Notes under the pieces: generated by a model
Seen by the model: only the letters and a program-made list of their open reading frames with translations
What the model was told of the DNA's origin: nothing
The model's database searches: none
Program-made: the position numbers and the translations under genes
Shown: piece after piece, positions 14,088-22,029 of the stretch
How positions within the stretch are numbered: the stretch's first letter is position 1
How the letters are laid out: the number at the start of each line of letters is the position of its first letter
Virus record (IMG/VR): IMGVR_UViG_3300012206_000001
Coordinates: 1-64,000 of that record
Strand: one strand, 5' to 3'
Origin: a virus
DNA: 64,000 nt

Positions 14088-14602
14088 GTCGGGCCTCCGC
14101 AGAGCAGGGCGGTGGCCTCGCGGCAGATCTCGCGGACGGTGGACCGGGCGGCGAGGGTGTCGCCGCGGCGGCGGGCGTGCTCGGCGTCGTCGATGCGGCC
14201 TTCGTGCCCGGCGGCCTCCAGGATGGCGACTTTGAGCCGCAGGTAGGTGAGGGCGGCGTGGAGGCGGGCGGCGGCGCGGTCCTCGGCGCCGGGCCGCTCG
14301 CCGGTGGTGACGGACACGACGGTCAGCTGCGGCGGCGGCGCGGGCCAGGGGTGCACGCCGGGGGGGGTGTAGCGGGGCTGGCCGCGGAGCCGGGCCAGCG
14401 GCTCGGTGTCCTGGCCGGAGGCGGCCGGGGCGGGCAGCTCGTACGTGGCGCCGTCCCAGGCGGGCTGCGGGACCCTCGCGATGACCTCGGTGACGGCCTC
14501 GGTGTCGCGGAAGTCGCCGGTGAAGGCGGGGGCGGTGCGCAGCAGCCGGGATCCGGCGGGCTGCCGCGCCGCGGCCCTGCGGGGGCGCCAGCGGGCGCTC
14601 AT
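14084..14602 (-). CDS. Unknown early protein
   Basis: 172 residues from the ATG at 14602. The middle is Pro-rich (PGVHPWPAPPPQLTVV); the C terminus is helical (AALTYLRLKVAILEAAGHEG, HARRRGDTLAARSTVREICR). No family recognised. Confidence 0.5.
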   Translation of the reverse strand: MSARWRPRRAAARQPAGSRLLRTAPAFTGDFRDTEAVTEVIARVPQPAWDGATYELPAPAASGQDTEPLARLRGQPRYTPPGVHPWPAPPPQLTVVSVTTGERPGAEDRAAARLHAALTYLRLKVAILEAAGHEGRIDDAEHARRRGDTLAARSTVREICREATALLCGGPT

Positions 14603-14886
14603 CGCGGGTCTCCTTCCAGAAATTCGACCCACGAAGCAGCCATCGCGGCGACCTGGATCAGCTCCTTGACGAGCTCGTCGCGGCGTCCTTCGCCGACCCC
14701 GGGGCCGCCCTGGTCGTAGGTGAGCTCGTGGGCGACCTCGCCGACTTCCTCGACGAGGATGGCGAGCCGGTCGCCGCTGGAGTAGTGCGGGCTGAGCATT
14801 GAGTGCTCGCCGTGGCGCAGGTGCGCCCGGGTCGCCTCTGCCTGGATCGCGGTCAGGGTCAGGTCCGACAGCACTAGATCGCTCAT
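14599..14886 (-). CDS. MazG-like nucleotide pyrophosphohydrolase
   Basis: 95 residues. DRLAILVEEVGEVAHELTYD holds the EExxE metal motif (Glu46, Glu47, Glu50) and DELVKELIQVAAMAASWVE the second helix. This is the all-alpha NTP-pyrophosphatase pattern, with Gln where the last Asp of ExxD is usual. Such enzymes hydrolyse NTPs or dNTPs; phage copies have been linked to nucleotide-pool control. Length and motif order fit the family. Confidence 0.7.
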   Translation of the reverse strand: MSDLVLSDLTLTAIQAEATRAHLRHGEHSMLSPHYSSGDRLAILVEEVGEVAHELTYDQGGPGVGEGRRDELVKELIQVAAMAASWVEFLEGDPR

Positions 14887-15281
14887 TCCGCCGCCTCGCC
14901 CTCTTCTGGTTCGGCGGGCAGCCGGACCCATTCGGTGACCTCGGTGACGGTGGTGCCTGTGACGCGCCTCTCGGCGACGGAGGCGGCCGGGGTCCTGATG
15001 GCGAGTGTCAGGGCGCCGGGCAGGGTGGCCGTGAGGACGTAGAGGCCGGATTCGTCGGGTTCGGGTTCGGGGGTGAAGGTGACGCCGAGCGCGCTGGCGA
15101 GCGCGGTCTCGGCGTCCGCGAGGGCCTTCGGCGCCTGCGGGCCGACCGTGACGATGTAGAAGCTGGCGTACCCGGCACTGATGTACGGCAGGGGCAGGCC
15201 GGGGTGCGCTTCGACGGCGCCGAGGATGGCGCGGGCGGCGGCGAGCCACGCGGCGCGGGGCTCATGCTCCGGGGTGGTCAT
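14883..15281 (-). CDS. First gene of the early operon, unknown
   Basis: 132 residues. An N-terminal helix (EPRAAWLAAARAILGAVEAH) precedes alternating strands (YASFYIVTVGPQAPKALADA, ESGLYVLTATLPGALTLAIR). No family recognised. ATG at 15281 follows AAAGGGA. It is the promoter-proximal gene of the leftward run. Confidence 0.5.
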   Translation of the reverse strand: MTTPEHEPRAAWLAAARAILGAVEAHPGLPLPYISAGYASFYIVTVGPQAPKALADAETALASALGVTFTPEPEPDESGLYVLTATLPGALTLAIRTPAASVAERRVTGTTVTEVTEWVRLPAEPEEGEAAE

Positions 15282-15339
15282 TTGCGGTTGTCCCTTTCTG
15301 GCGGTTGTTATGCTGTGCTTCAGCGGTTTGTCCCGCTGC

Positions 15340-15371
15340 GCGCCCCTCCTGGTACCGGAGGGGCGCTTTTT
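15340..15371 (+). terminator. Rightward Rho-independent terminator in the switch region
   Basis: Perfect 10-bp stem GCGCCCCTCC (15340-15349) with GGAGGGGCGC (15357-15366), loop TGGTACC, then five T. It points rightward although no rightward protein gene ends here. Upstream, 15291-15320 contains promoter-like TTGTCC and TATGCT, so a short RNA opposing the early operon start is possible. Confidence 0.7.
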
Positions 15372-15375
15372 CGTG

Positions 15376-15741
15376 CTAGGCGGCCTTCGGCGCAGGCGTC
15401 CTGCGCGGGACGTGCATGCCCGCGGAGTAGGGAAGGCCGCCCGGGTTCACGCACCCCTCGCCGGGTCCGGCGCCGCAGGCCGGGCAGCGCTTTGCTATCG
15501 GCTCCTCGCTGTCGTCTTCCATGTCGCTGATATCGGAGGGCTTGACGTCGAGGGCGCGGGCGATCTGCCGGAGGAACGCGTGGCTGGTGGGCGGCTTGCG
15601 GGGGCCGCACATGACCCAGATGGACTCGCGGTGGCGGCCCAGCTTGCGGGCGAAGTCGGTGACCGTGTAGCCGCGTTCCCTGATGAGCGCGCGGATCGCG
15701 GGGCCGTCGGGGAGGGCGGTCGGGACTGGGGGCATGTGCAC
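15376..15741 (-). CDS. XRE-type repressor-like regulator with Cys-rich C terminus
   Basis: 121 residues. Helix-turn-helix: IRALIRERGYTVTDFARKLG, RHRESIWVMCGPRKPPTSHA and FLRQIARALDVKPSDI. The C-terminal CPACGAGPGEGCVNPGGLPY is a short Cys-rich segment in place of the usual dimerisation domain. A promoter (TTGACG, 18 bp, TACTGT) ends within a few bases of the GTG at 15741 and ATG at 15735, so the mRNA may be leaderless. Operator palindromes overlap and lie upstream of this promoter (15767-15836), as expected for self-control. It probably governs lysogeny. Confidence 0.65.
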   Translation of the reverse strand: MHMPPVPTALPDGPAIRALIRERGYTVTDFARKLGRHRESIWVMCGPRKPPTSHAFLRQIARALDVKPSDISDMEDDSEEPIAKRCPACGAGPGEGCVNPGGLPYSAGMHVPRRTPAPKAA

Positions 15742-15766
15742 GACAGTAGGAGACAGATGGAGATCT

Positions 15767-15836
15767 CGTCAAGTATGACCCGGAAGTAATTTCGCTGCCC
15801 GAAGCTGGCCGCATATCCAGTAGGTCAAGTAAGACC
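15767..15836. promoter_or_regulatory. Two 14-bp operator palindromes between divergent regulators
   Basis: CGTCAAGTATGACC at 15767-15780 and GGTCAAGTAAGACC at 15823-15836, start-to-start 56 bp, share the palindromic half-site GGTC. The first overlaps the -35 (TTGACG, minus strand) of the repressor gene. They are the likely binding sites of the XRE protein at 15376-15741, placed to control both directions. Binding is inferred. Confidence 0.65.
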
Positions 15837-15956
15837 AGCGTTATCCTGGTAATCTGCCGGTACCCGCAAAGGCCGTTGCGGGTACTTGACGGAACCTGGC
15901 AGTGCGGCGACAGTCAGATACGGGGCGGGGCAAACCCCATGATCCAGGGAGCAGCG

Positions 15957-16553
15957 GTGGCAGCTGAATCCGGTAAGGGCCGGTCCGTAATCCGGGTCGA
16001 GGACACGGCACGGAAACTTACGGCCGAGCTTCTCCAGCGGCGGAGATCCGACCTCGGCTACGGGGGCCGGCGGCGGCGCGCATTCGCCCGGGCCCGCGGC
16101 ATCAACGACCGGCTCCTCACCGATGTCGAGACTGCGGCGCCGGGCAGGAGCTTCCTGATGTCGAGCGTCCAGGACCTCGCGCGTGCCTACAGCGTCACCT
16201 ACGAGTCACTCGCCGCGGTCCTGAAGGGCAAGGCGGGTGAGCTGGTCCCGGCGGAGCCACCGCGTGCTGCCCCGGCGGCGGACGCGGGGTGGCTGCCGCC
16301 GCTCCCCGATGCGGCGATTGCCGCGGCCCGCCCGTACGCCGACCTGATCTGGGAGCGGCTGCACGAACTGGCCGGCCAGGGTGTCGCCGGCCCGGACGGC
16401 GCGGAGCTCTTCGGCGCAGGCACCCCGGACGCCGGCACGTGGGATGCCATCACGCAGCGGTGGCCGCTGCGGGCCTGCGTGTGGATGATGGCCGACCTGC
16501 ACCGCCGCGAGGCCGCCCCGGGGAACGGCGCCAGGCGGGCAGCACCGGCTTAA
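15957..16553 (+). CDS. Divergent DNA-binding regulator, XRE-like
   Basis: 198 residues from the GTG at 15957 (CAGGGAG upstream); an in-frame ATG lies at 15939. ARKLTAELLQRRRSDLGYGG, RRRRAFARARGINDRLLTDV and SVQDLARAYSVTYESLAAVL resemble a helix-turn-helix of the XRE type with a basic first helix. The C-terminal half is helical and unrecognised (PDAAIAAARPYADLIWERLH). It is transcribed away from the repressor across the operators. It could be an antirepressor or second switch protein. Confidence 0.55.
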   Translation: MAAESGKGRSVIRVEDTARKLTAELLQRRRSDLGYGGRRRRAFARARGINDRLLTDVETAAPGRSFLMSSVQDLARAYSVTYESLAAVLKGKAGELVPAEPPRAAPAADAGWLPPLPDAAIAAARPYADLIWERLHELAGQGVAGPDGAELFGAGTPDAGTWDAITQRWPLRACVWMMADLHRREAAPGNGARRAAPA

Positions 16554-16748
16554 CCGCGGCTTAACCTCCCCGCTTAGTTCGCCCCGTTTTGCCCGGATAT
16601 CCGGGTAACTATCCGGCCACGACCCGCAGGTAACGGGATGGTAACTTGCGGGGAATGCGTATCGTCGGGTAAGAATCGTTGCCTGCGATAGGGCACGCCC
16701 GGGCTGGGGGGATCTGGCCCTGCCGGGGCCTGAGGGAGGGACGCGCGC
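16554..16748 (+). promoter_or_regulatory. Intergenic region with palindrome and repeated GGTAAC
   Basis: No gene seen. It contains the perfect 14-bp palindrome CCCGGATATCCGGG (16592-16605) and GGTAAC at 16604, 16629 and 16640. It is probably a control region for the rightward gene at 16749. Promoter elements are not clear. Confidence 0.4.
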
Positions 16749-16955
16749 ATGCCCGGAACCGGGACGGCGGCGGCATCGGACCTGCGCGGCGAGGCGGCGG
16801 CGGCCGACCGGCTCGCGTGGGAGCAGGAGATCGCCGAGCAGCGGGCGGCCCGGGAGTATGACCGGGGGTTCGCCGCGGGCCTGGCCGCGCGCCGCGTCCC
16901 CCGGCCGCGCCGGGCCGGGCCGCGGCCCCGCTGGCCCCGCGCCGTCAGCGGCTAG
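16749..16955 (+). CDS. Small charged protein
   Basis: 68 residues. An acidic and Arg-rich helix (AAAADRLAWEQEIAEQRAAR) and a very basic Pro/Arg tail (RRVPRPRRAGPRPRWPRAVS). No family recognised. It follows AGGGAGGG, a usable ribosome-binding site. Confidence 0.5.
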   Translation: MPGTGTAAASDLRGEAAAADRLAWEQEIAEQRAAREYDRGFAAGLAARRVPRPRRAGPRPRWPRAVSG

Positions 16956-16961
16956 GCGTCG

Positions 16962-17165
16962 CTACTGCGGCAGGTCGAACTCCCCGCGCTTGGCACCGGC
17001 CAGGAAGCACTCCCACTCGTACCCGGTGAAGCCGAGCACGGGTCCGGTGCCGCCGTCCTTCGTGTCGCGGACGCCGATCCGGCCGCCATGGAACGCGACC
17101 TCGACACAGCCGTGGTCGCCGCTGACCTCGGACTTGAACCAGTGCGCGTCATCCCATTCGCTCAT
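16962..17165 (-). CDS. DUF397 domain protein
   Basis: 67 residues matching the DUF397 pattern: DAHWFKSEVSGDHGCVEVAF, GRIGVRDTKDGGTGPVLGFT, EWECFLAGAKRGEFDLP. These proteins are nearly restricted to actinobacteria and sit beside DUF5753-type XRE regulators in WhiJ-like developmental modules. Here that partner is at 17818. It is translationally coupled to the DUF6879 gene upstream. Confidence 0.85.
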   Translation of the reverse strand: MSEWDDAHWFKSEVSGDHGCVEVAFHGGRIGVRDTKDGGTGPVLGFTGYEWECFLAGAKRGEFDLPQ

Positions 17166-17737
17166 GCTGCGTACTTCCTCTCGGTGATGTTGTGCTCTGC
17201 CACGTACTGAGCTAGGGGGACCGAGTAGAACATCAGCTCAGTCCTGATGTGCGAATGAAAGCGGACTAGCCGGGGGCTGCGCTCGAACTCCACTCGCGAG
17301 ACGGCCCCGGAGTCGTCGTAGATCAGCTGGGCGGTCGCCGTGGTGTCGAACTGCCAGAAGTCGCCGGGAATAGCCAGGTCCAGGCTCAGTCGCTCCGCGA
17401 TGGCCCGGCTGAGGATCCGCACGTCCTCGCCAGCCTCCACGTTGGCCGGATAGACGTGCAGTAGCTCGAACCGGACGTAGTCGCTGACCGGCTCAGTGAC
17501 GACGTGAACGCGCTGCATGATGCGCCCGGACGCGCGGACATCCCGGACGAGCCGCTTCCATGGCTCGCGCCAGGCCAGGTCGGCCGGCTCCCCGGCGAGG
17601 AACCGGGCGTAGGGCTCGTGCTCGTTCGGCGCGTCGTAGTAGTCCAGGGTCTCCAGCCGGAATACCCGGTGCCGGAACAGGCTGTCGAAGTCCTGCACTA
17701 GCTGCTCAAAGCTAATCACGGTGTTCTGAGTGACCAT
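17162..17737 (-). CDS. DUF6879 family protein
   Basis: 191 residues. FDSLFRHRVFRLETLDYYDA, EPWKRLVRDVRASGRIMQRV, RFELLHVYPANVEAGEDVRI and DFWQFDTTATAQLIYDDSGA match DUF6879, the usual third member of actinobacterial XRE/DUF397 modules. Biochemical role unknown. It is divergent from the XRE gene at 17818 with an 80-bp shared control region. Confidence 0.8.
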   Translation of the reverse strand: MVTQNTVISFEQLVQDFDSLFRHRVFRLETLDYYDAPNEHEPYARFLAGEPADLAWREPWKRLVRDVRASGRIMQRVHVVTEPVSDYVRFELLHVYPANVEAGEDVRILSRAIAERLSLDLAIPGDFWQFDTTATAQLIYDDSGAVSRVEFERSPRLVRFHSHIRTELMFYSVPLAQYVAEHNITERKYAA

Positions 17738-17817
17738 GACACTAGGGTAGTCCGTGACCTGACTCCGTACCAGTCGTAGACTGCATTAAGAGTGCATTAG
17801 CTCCCGGAGGGACTCGC

Positions 17818-18654
17818 ATGAGCCAGCCGCCCAGCCCGTCGCAGCAGCGGCTCATCTCCATCCTGCGGGGCCTGCGCGCCGGGGCCGGGCTGACCACCTA
17901 CCAGCTCGCGGAGCGGCTCGGCTGGAGCCAGAGCCGGGTCACCAGGATCGAGAACGGCATCATCCAGGCGAGTGCCGATGACGCCGACGCGTGGGCCGAG
18001 GCGACCGGGGCCGATCCCGGCACCCGCGAGGACCTGGCCGCGCTGGCTTACTCGGCGTGGAACGAGGTCAGGTCGTGGCGCGTATCGCACCGCGGCGGCC
18101 TGGCCGCCCGCCAGCGCGAGATGGGACAGCTAGAGCATCGCGCAGCCGAGATCGGCCAGTTCCAGCCGGAGGCCATCCCCGGCCTGCTCCAGAGCGAGAG
18201 CTATGCCCGCCGCGTCCTGGCGTTCGCGGACGTGACGGACAAGGGCGGCATCGACGGAGCCGCCAAGGCACGCATGAAGCGGCAGGCCATCCTCCGCGAA
18301 CCGGGCCGCGTTTTCGACTTCGTGCTCGGAGAGGGCGCGCTGCGCTGGCGGCCGGGGCCGCGGGAGCTGATGGAGGAGCAGCTCGGTCACCTGCTCGCAG
18401 CCGCCGCGCTGCCGTCTGTCTCGCTTAGCATCATCCCGTTCGATCGCGAGGCCGTCACGGCTTACCAGCACGCGTTCACGATCTACCGCATCCCGGACGC
18501 CCCTACCGTCTTGGTGGAGTTCTTCCACGGCGAGACCTTCCCGTCCATCCCGGCCGAGATCGAGCTGTACGAGCGCCTGTTCGCCGTGCTCAAGGATTCT
18601 GCGCTGCATGGCGGCGAGGCGCTGGCCTTCGCCCGCGCCGTCATCCTCGGCTAA
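17818..18654 (+). CDS. XRE/DUF5753 regulator (WhiJ/Scr1-type)
   Basis: 278 residues. Helix-turn-helix at ~10-65 (LISILRGLRAGAGLTTYQLA, ERLGWSQSRVTRIENGIIQA), then DUF5753 (EIGQFQPEAIPGLLQSESYA, RQAILREPGRVFDFVLGEGA, LLAAAALPSVSLSIIPFDRE, PTVLVEFFHGETF). The family acts with DUF397 proteins to repress or sense. The ATG at 17818 follows CGGAGGG. Its presence with DUF397 and DUF6879 brings a whole host-type regulatory module into the element. Confidence 0.88.
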   Translation: MSQPPSPSQQRLISILRGLRAGAGLTTYQLAERLGWSQSRVTRIENGIIQASADDADAWAEATGADPGTREDLAALAYSAWNEVRSWRVSHRGGLAARQREMGQLEHRAAEIGQFQPEAIPGLLQSESYARRVLAFADVTDKGGIDGAAKARMKRQAILREPGRVFDFVLGEGALRWRPGPRELMEEQLGHLLAAAALPSVSLSIIPFDREAVTAYQHAFTIYRIPDAPTVLVEFFHGETFPSIPAEIELYERLFAVLKDSALHGGEALAFARAVILG

Positions 18655-18734
18655 CTCCCCTCATTGACTCCAGGCTAATTCAGACTTAGCATCAGAATGA
18701 GCATCAGGCTCACCTGAGATGATCTGGAGCCGCC

Positions 18735-19019
18735 ATGACGACCGGGCTTCGCCCAGCCGCACCGAGCCGCAAGAAGGACAACCGGCTCTTGCTGCCACTC
18801 CGCGAGGTTGCCGAGATGCTCGGCGTGTCCCGATCCACTATCGTCCGCGCTTACCAGGCGGGCGAGTTCCCGGCAGTCAAGTTCCGGGGGACCTACCGCG
18901 TGCCGCGCCGGTTCGTCGACGACTTCCTCGCTGCCGCCGTCCCCGGCCGGCTCGTGGTCGTGGAGGAGTACGCAGCCGAGTGGACCGCCCGCAACATGAT
19001 CCCTGAGGCGGTGGCCTAG
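18735..19019 (+). CDS. MerR/excisionase-type DNA-binding protein
   Basis: 94 residues. LLLPLREVAEMLGVSRSTIV, RAYQAGEFPAVKFRGTYRVP and RRFVDDFLAAA form the winged helix typical of Xis and MerR-like helix-turn-helix-17 proteins. In actinobacterial integrative elements such a protein usually sits next to the integrase; none is present here. It could be Xis acting on the site near 700, or a regulator of the FtsK-type cluster. Confidence 0.75.
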   Translation: MTTGLRPAAPSRKKDNRLLLPLREVAEMLGVSRSTIVRAYQAGEFPAVKFRGTYRVPRRFVDDFLAAAVPGRLVVVEEYAAEWTARNMIPEAVA

Positions 19020-19047
19020 ATGCCCCTCGCCCGGACAGGAGGCCGCT

Positions 19048-19191
19048 ATGGCCAGGAACCCCGAACCCGCCGATGACCGTGACGAGCTGCCCGAACTGGC
19101 CGCGACCCCGGACGGCACCCGGCACGCCGGATGCGGCCAGCCGTGGATCTACTGCTTCTGCGGCATCCCCCGCCCGAACGGCCCCCGCTGA
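19048..19191 (+). CDS. Small Cys-containing protein
   Basis: 47 residues behind a strong AGGAGG. It ends in HAGCGQPWIYCFCGIPRPNG, a possible metal site. No family recognised. It is supported by the ribosome-binding site and its position in the rightward run. Confidence 0.5.
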   Translation: MARNPEPADDRDELPELAATPDGTRHAGCGQPWIYCFCGIPRPNGPR

Positions 19192-19292
19192 CCAGGCCCC
19201 CGCCGCGCGCGACGAAAGCGGGCCCGGTGCGCTGCGAACGCCCGGACCCGCTCAAAGCCATGCCATCCGTAGCCCTACAGAAAGGCCGGCAG

Positions 19293-19457
19293 ATGCCCAA
19301 CGTACCACCCGCCCCCGTCACGGACCCCAGCCGCCGCCCGGCGAGTCTCACCCCGCCGCGCCCGCCGGCGTACCTGTCCCCGGAGGACCGCCGGTGGCTC
19401 GCCGACCTGGAGGAGCAGGCTGTCCTGCGCGGACTGCCGCCGCTGCCGCGCGGGTGA
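19293..19457 (+). CDS. Small Pro-rich protein
   Basis: 54 residues from the ATG at 19293 (AAAGG upstream). The N-terminal half is Pro-rich; the C-terminal half is a helix (LSPEDRRWLADLEEQAVLRG). No family recognised. Confidence 0.45.
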   Translation: MPNVPPAPVTDPSRRPASLTPPRPPAYLSPEDRRWLADLEEQAVLRGLPPLPRG

Positions 19458-19459
19458 GG

Positions 19460-19502
19460 GTTCCCGCCGGGGCGGCCGCTTCCCCTCCGCCCCGGCGGGA
19501 AC
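19460..19502 (+). terminator. Strong hairpin before the HNH gene
   Basis: Perfect 16-bp stem GTTCCCGCCGGGGCGG (19460-19475) with its complement at 19487-19502 and an 11-nt loop; no T-run. It lies between the small gene ending at 19457 and the HNH start at 19512. It may end transcription or insulate the HNH start, like the hairpins before other endonuclease genes here. Confidence 0.6.
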
Positions 19503-19511
19503 GGATTCCGC

Positions 19512-19955
19512 ATGGCAGCTGCTGAACGCTGGCTGCCGGTCCCAGACTGGGAAGACGCCTTCGAGGTCTCCAGCCTCGGGCGGGTCCGCAGTGTCCGGGT
19601 CCTGTCCCTCCAGCGGCACCCGGACGGCTACCCGCAGGTCACGCTGCGCCGCGGCGGCCGGACTCAGCTCGCCGCCGTTCACCGCCTGGTCATGCTCGCG
19701 TTCGCCGGGCCGCCGCCGCTGGATGAGGACGGCAAGCCCATGGAGGTGCTGCACCGGAACGGGAAGCCGGGCGACCCGGGGAGACGGAACCTCCGGTACG
19801 GGACCAAGCCAGAGAACAGGGCTGACCGGGAAAGGCACCGCAGGGGCCGGACGGGTAAACGGAAGAGGAAACAGGGGGGAACAGGTGAACTAGACGGAAC
19901 AGGGTTCCTGTCTGATGATCCTGCTGTTCCTGTTTCACGGCGGGCGGCCTCATGA
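19512..19955 (+). CDS. NUMOD4/HNH-type homing endonuclease
   Basis: 147 residues. ERWLPVPDWEDAFEVSSLGR and VRSVRVLSL are the NUMOD4 start, RTQLAAVHRLVMLAFAG is the HNH His strand, and LHRNGKPGDPGRRNLRYGTK then PENRADR is the Asn motif. The first catalytic His/Asp pair is replaced by LHRNG, acceptable in this subfamily. The rest is a basic tail. A 16-bp hairpin precedes it, and its end overlaps the FtsK-type gene. Confidence 0.78.
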   Translation: MAAAERWLPVPDWEDAFEVSSLGRVRSVRVLSLQRHPDGYPQVTLRRGGRTQLAAVHRLVMLAFAGPPPLDEDGKPMEVLHRNGKPGDPGRRNLRYGTKPENRADRERHRRGRTGKRKRKQGGTGELDGTGFLSDDPAVPVSRRAAS

Positions 19956-21757
19956 CCGGTGTCGTGATCATCTTCGCCCTCATCCCGCTGATCGCCCTGT
20001 GGGGCGTGCTGGAGACCGGCCGCCGCCGGTTCCGCGCGCACGGGTTCGTCATCCTGGCGTGGCGCTTCCTGACCGGGCACCCCTGGCACGGCAAGCCGGT
20101 CACCGACGCGGGCTGGCTGCGGCCCGGCAGGCGGGCGCTGACCAGGACCGGGCACGCGTCCCGGTTCCACCACCGGCCGCGGTGGCAGCGGGCCGGCTGG
20201 CGCGCCGGCAGCGTGCTCGTCATCGTCCTGGCCGGCTATGGCCTGGTGATCGCGCGGACGCTCACCCTGGCCGCCCTGGCCCTGGCCGCCGCCGCGCTGG
20301 CCGTCCTGGGGTGCCTGCGGCTATGGCGGGCGGTCCGCCGCCGCAGGCACCGCCGCACCTGGATCGACCCGCTGCACGTCGCGCTCGCGCCGCTGGCCGG
20401 GATCCCGCTGCCGAACCCGCCGGGATCCTGGCTCGCCATCGAGCCCGACCGCAGCAAGGCAGTGCTGTCGCTGCCGCCCGGGTACAACGATGACGCGCGG
20501 CAGCGTGACAAGCTCGCAGCCACGGCCGCCGCCAAGCTCGGGCTCGAGCAGCCGGAGATCCGCTGGCGCCTGGCCGGGCCGGAGCCGACGCTGACCCTGC
20601 TCCAGTCCGAGCCCCCGCCCGCCCTGGTGACATACGCCGACGTCGCCGATGCGGTGGACCGGGCCGGGCCGGATGAGATCGTAACGGGCATCGGCAAGAA
20701 AGGCGCCATCGTCAAGGCATCCCTGGCGCTGGATTCCCCGCACTTCGCCATCAACATGGGCACGGGCGGCGGCAAGAGCACCCTGGCCGCGTTCTGGCTG
20801 ATGCAGGAGCTGCGCCGCGGTGCCTTCGCCATGGTGCTGGATTCCAAGTGGTTCTCCCACCCGTGGCTGTTCAAGGATGAGGACGGCGAGTATTCCCCGC
20901 TGCCGAACGTCGCCTACCTGTCGACCCCGGCGCAGATGCACGCCGGGATGATGTGGCTCGGCGGCGAGCTGAACTACCGTAACGAGGTCGCCAGGCGGGC
21001 GGTGGACGCATCGGGCCGGCTGCGCGGGAGCGTCGGCCCGCGGCTGATCATCCTCGCCGAGGAACTCAACTTCGCCACGCCGCAGCTCAGGCAGTACTGG
21101 GCGGATATCCGCGAGCCGTCGGACGTGAAGAAGTCCCCGGCGCTGACCTCGTTCGGCGCGGTGGCGTTCGCCGGGCGGGCGGTGAGGATGCACCTGATCC
21201 TGATCGGGCAGATGCTGACCGCTGACGTGACGGGTAGCCGGGACTCATCGGTCAAGGAGAACATCGGCGTCACGGCGATGGCCCGCTACGGGGCACCGGG
21301 CTGGGCGACGGCGGTGGGGAGGAACGTGCCGATGCCGCCGTCCCCGAGCGTCCTGGGCCGCGTCCAGCTGGTGACGGCGGGCGGCGTCCGGGAGACGCAG
21401 GCGCCGCGGGCAGACATGCTGCTGTACCGGCAGCTGGCGGTATCCGGGATGGTCACGCGATGCCCGGCCGGGATGCCCGGCGCGGCCCGGCTGCCGTTTG
21501 AAACAGGCCGGCCCGCATCTCTGGCGCCCGGCCCTGACCAGGGCACGGAACAGTTTCAGCCTGTTTCCGGGCCGCCTCCTGTTTCACTGTCCGAGGCGGT
21601 CGGCATGGGTATCCTGCGCGGTCATCTCGCCGCGATCCGGACGGCCAGGCACCGGGATGAGAACTTCCCGGAACCGGTCGGCAAGCGCGGCCTGGCGCAC
21701 GTCTACGACCCGGTCGCGCTCGCCGGCTGGCAGGACGCCAGGGAGGTGGCCCGGTGA
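19952..21757 (+). CDS. FtsK/SpoIIIE-type ATPase (TraB/TraSA-like)
   Basis: 601 residues. One or two membrane helices (residues ~1-15 and ~85-115), then a RecA-like ATPase: Walker A GTGGGKSTL near residue 270, Walker B LIILAEELN near 365, and IGQMLTADVTGSRDSSVKEN with VTAMARYGAPGW as sensor region. Size and order fit the single-protein septal DNA translocators that move double-stranded DNA during conjugation of Streptomyces plasmids and integrative elements. Some actinophages carry similar proteins. Together with the DUF2637 gene at 22740 it suggests a transfer module. Confidence 0.82.
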   Translation: MTGVVIIFALIPLIALWGVLETGRRRFRAHGFVILAWRFLTGHPWHGKPVTDAGWLRPGRRALTRTGHASRFHHRPRWQRAGWRAGSVLVIVLAGYGLVIARTLTLAALALAAAALAVLGCLRLWRAVRRRRHRRTWIDPLHVALAPLAGIPLPNPPGSWLAIEPDRSKAVLSLPPGYNDDARQRDKLAATAAAKLGLEQPEIRWRLAGPEPTLTLLQSEPPPALVTYADVADAVDRAGPDEIVTGIGKKGAIVKASLALDSPHFAINMGTGGGKSTLAAFWLMQELRRGAFAMVLDSKWFSHPWLFKDEDGEYSPLPNVAYLSTPAQMHAGMMWLGGELNYRNEVARRAVDASGRLRGSVGPRLIILAEELNFATPQLRQYWADIREPSDVKKSPALTSFGAVAFAGRAVRMHLILIGQMLTADVTGSRDSSVKENIGVTAMARYGAPGWATAVGRNVPMPPSPSVLGRVQLVTAGGVRETQAPRADMLLYRQLAVSGMVTRCPAGMPGAARLPFETGRPASLAPGPDQGTEQFQPVSGPPPVSLSEAVGMGILRGHLAAIRTARHRDENFPEPVGKRGLAHVYDPVALAGWQDAREVAR

Positions 21758-22029
21758 CCGGCTGGCTATTCCTCATCCTCGCCGCGGGCGCCGCAGCGGC
21801 GGTCCTGGCCGTCCGCGCCCGGTTCCTGCCCTGGGGGCCATGCCCGCGGTGCACCCGCAAGGGCCGCGGCAAGACGGGCCGCGGCCTGGGGTCCGGCGGC
21901 CAGGCGTGGAGCAGGTGCGGGCGGTGCGACGGCAGCGGCGAGCGGATCAGGCCGCTCGCGCTGATGTGGCCGCAGCACCGGGAGACGGCCCGCAAGCGTA
22001 AGCGGGAACGAGATAGGAGCAGGCGATGA
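21754..22029 (+). CDS. Membrane protein with a DnaJ-like zinc finger
   Basis: 91 residues. The N-terminal helix LFLILAAGAAAAVLAVRARF is followed by CPRCTRKGRGKTGRGLG and CGRCDGSGERIRPL, two CxxC(x)GxG units as in the DnaJ Cys-rich domain, and a basic tail. Such proteins occur beside Tra ATPases in actinobacterial plasmids. The start overlaps the ATPase stop. Confidence 0.65.
   Translation: MTGWLFLILAAGAAAAVLAVRARFLPWGPCPRCTRKGRGKTGRGLGSGGQAWSRCGRCDGSGERIRPLALMWPQHRETARKRKRERDRSRR

Noticed and set aside
18735-19019. Integrase system
   Set aside because: The protein is a short Xis/MerR-like DNA-binding protein; no tyrosine or serine recombinase motif was found anywhere in the window.
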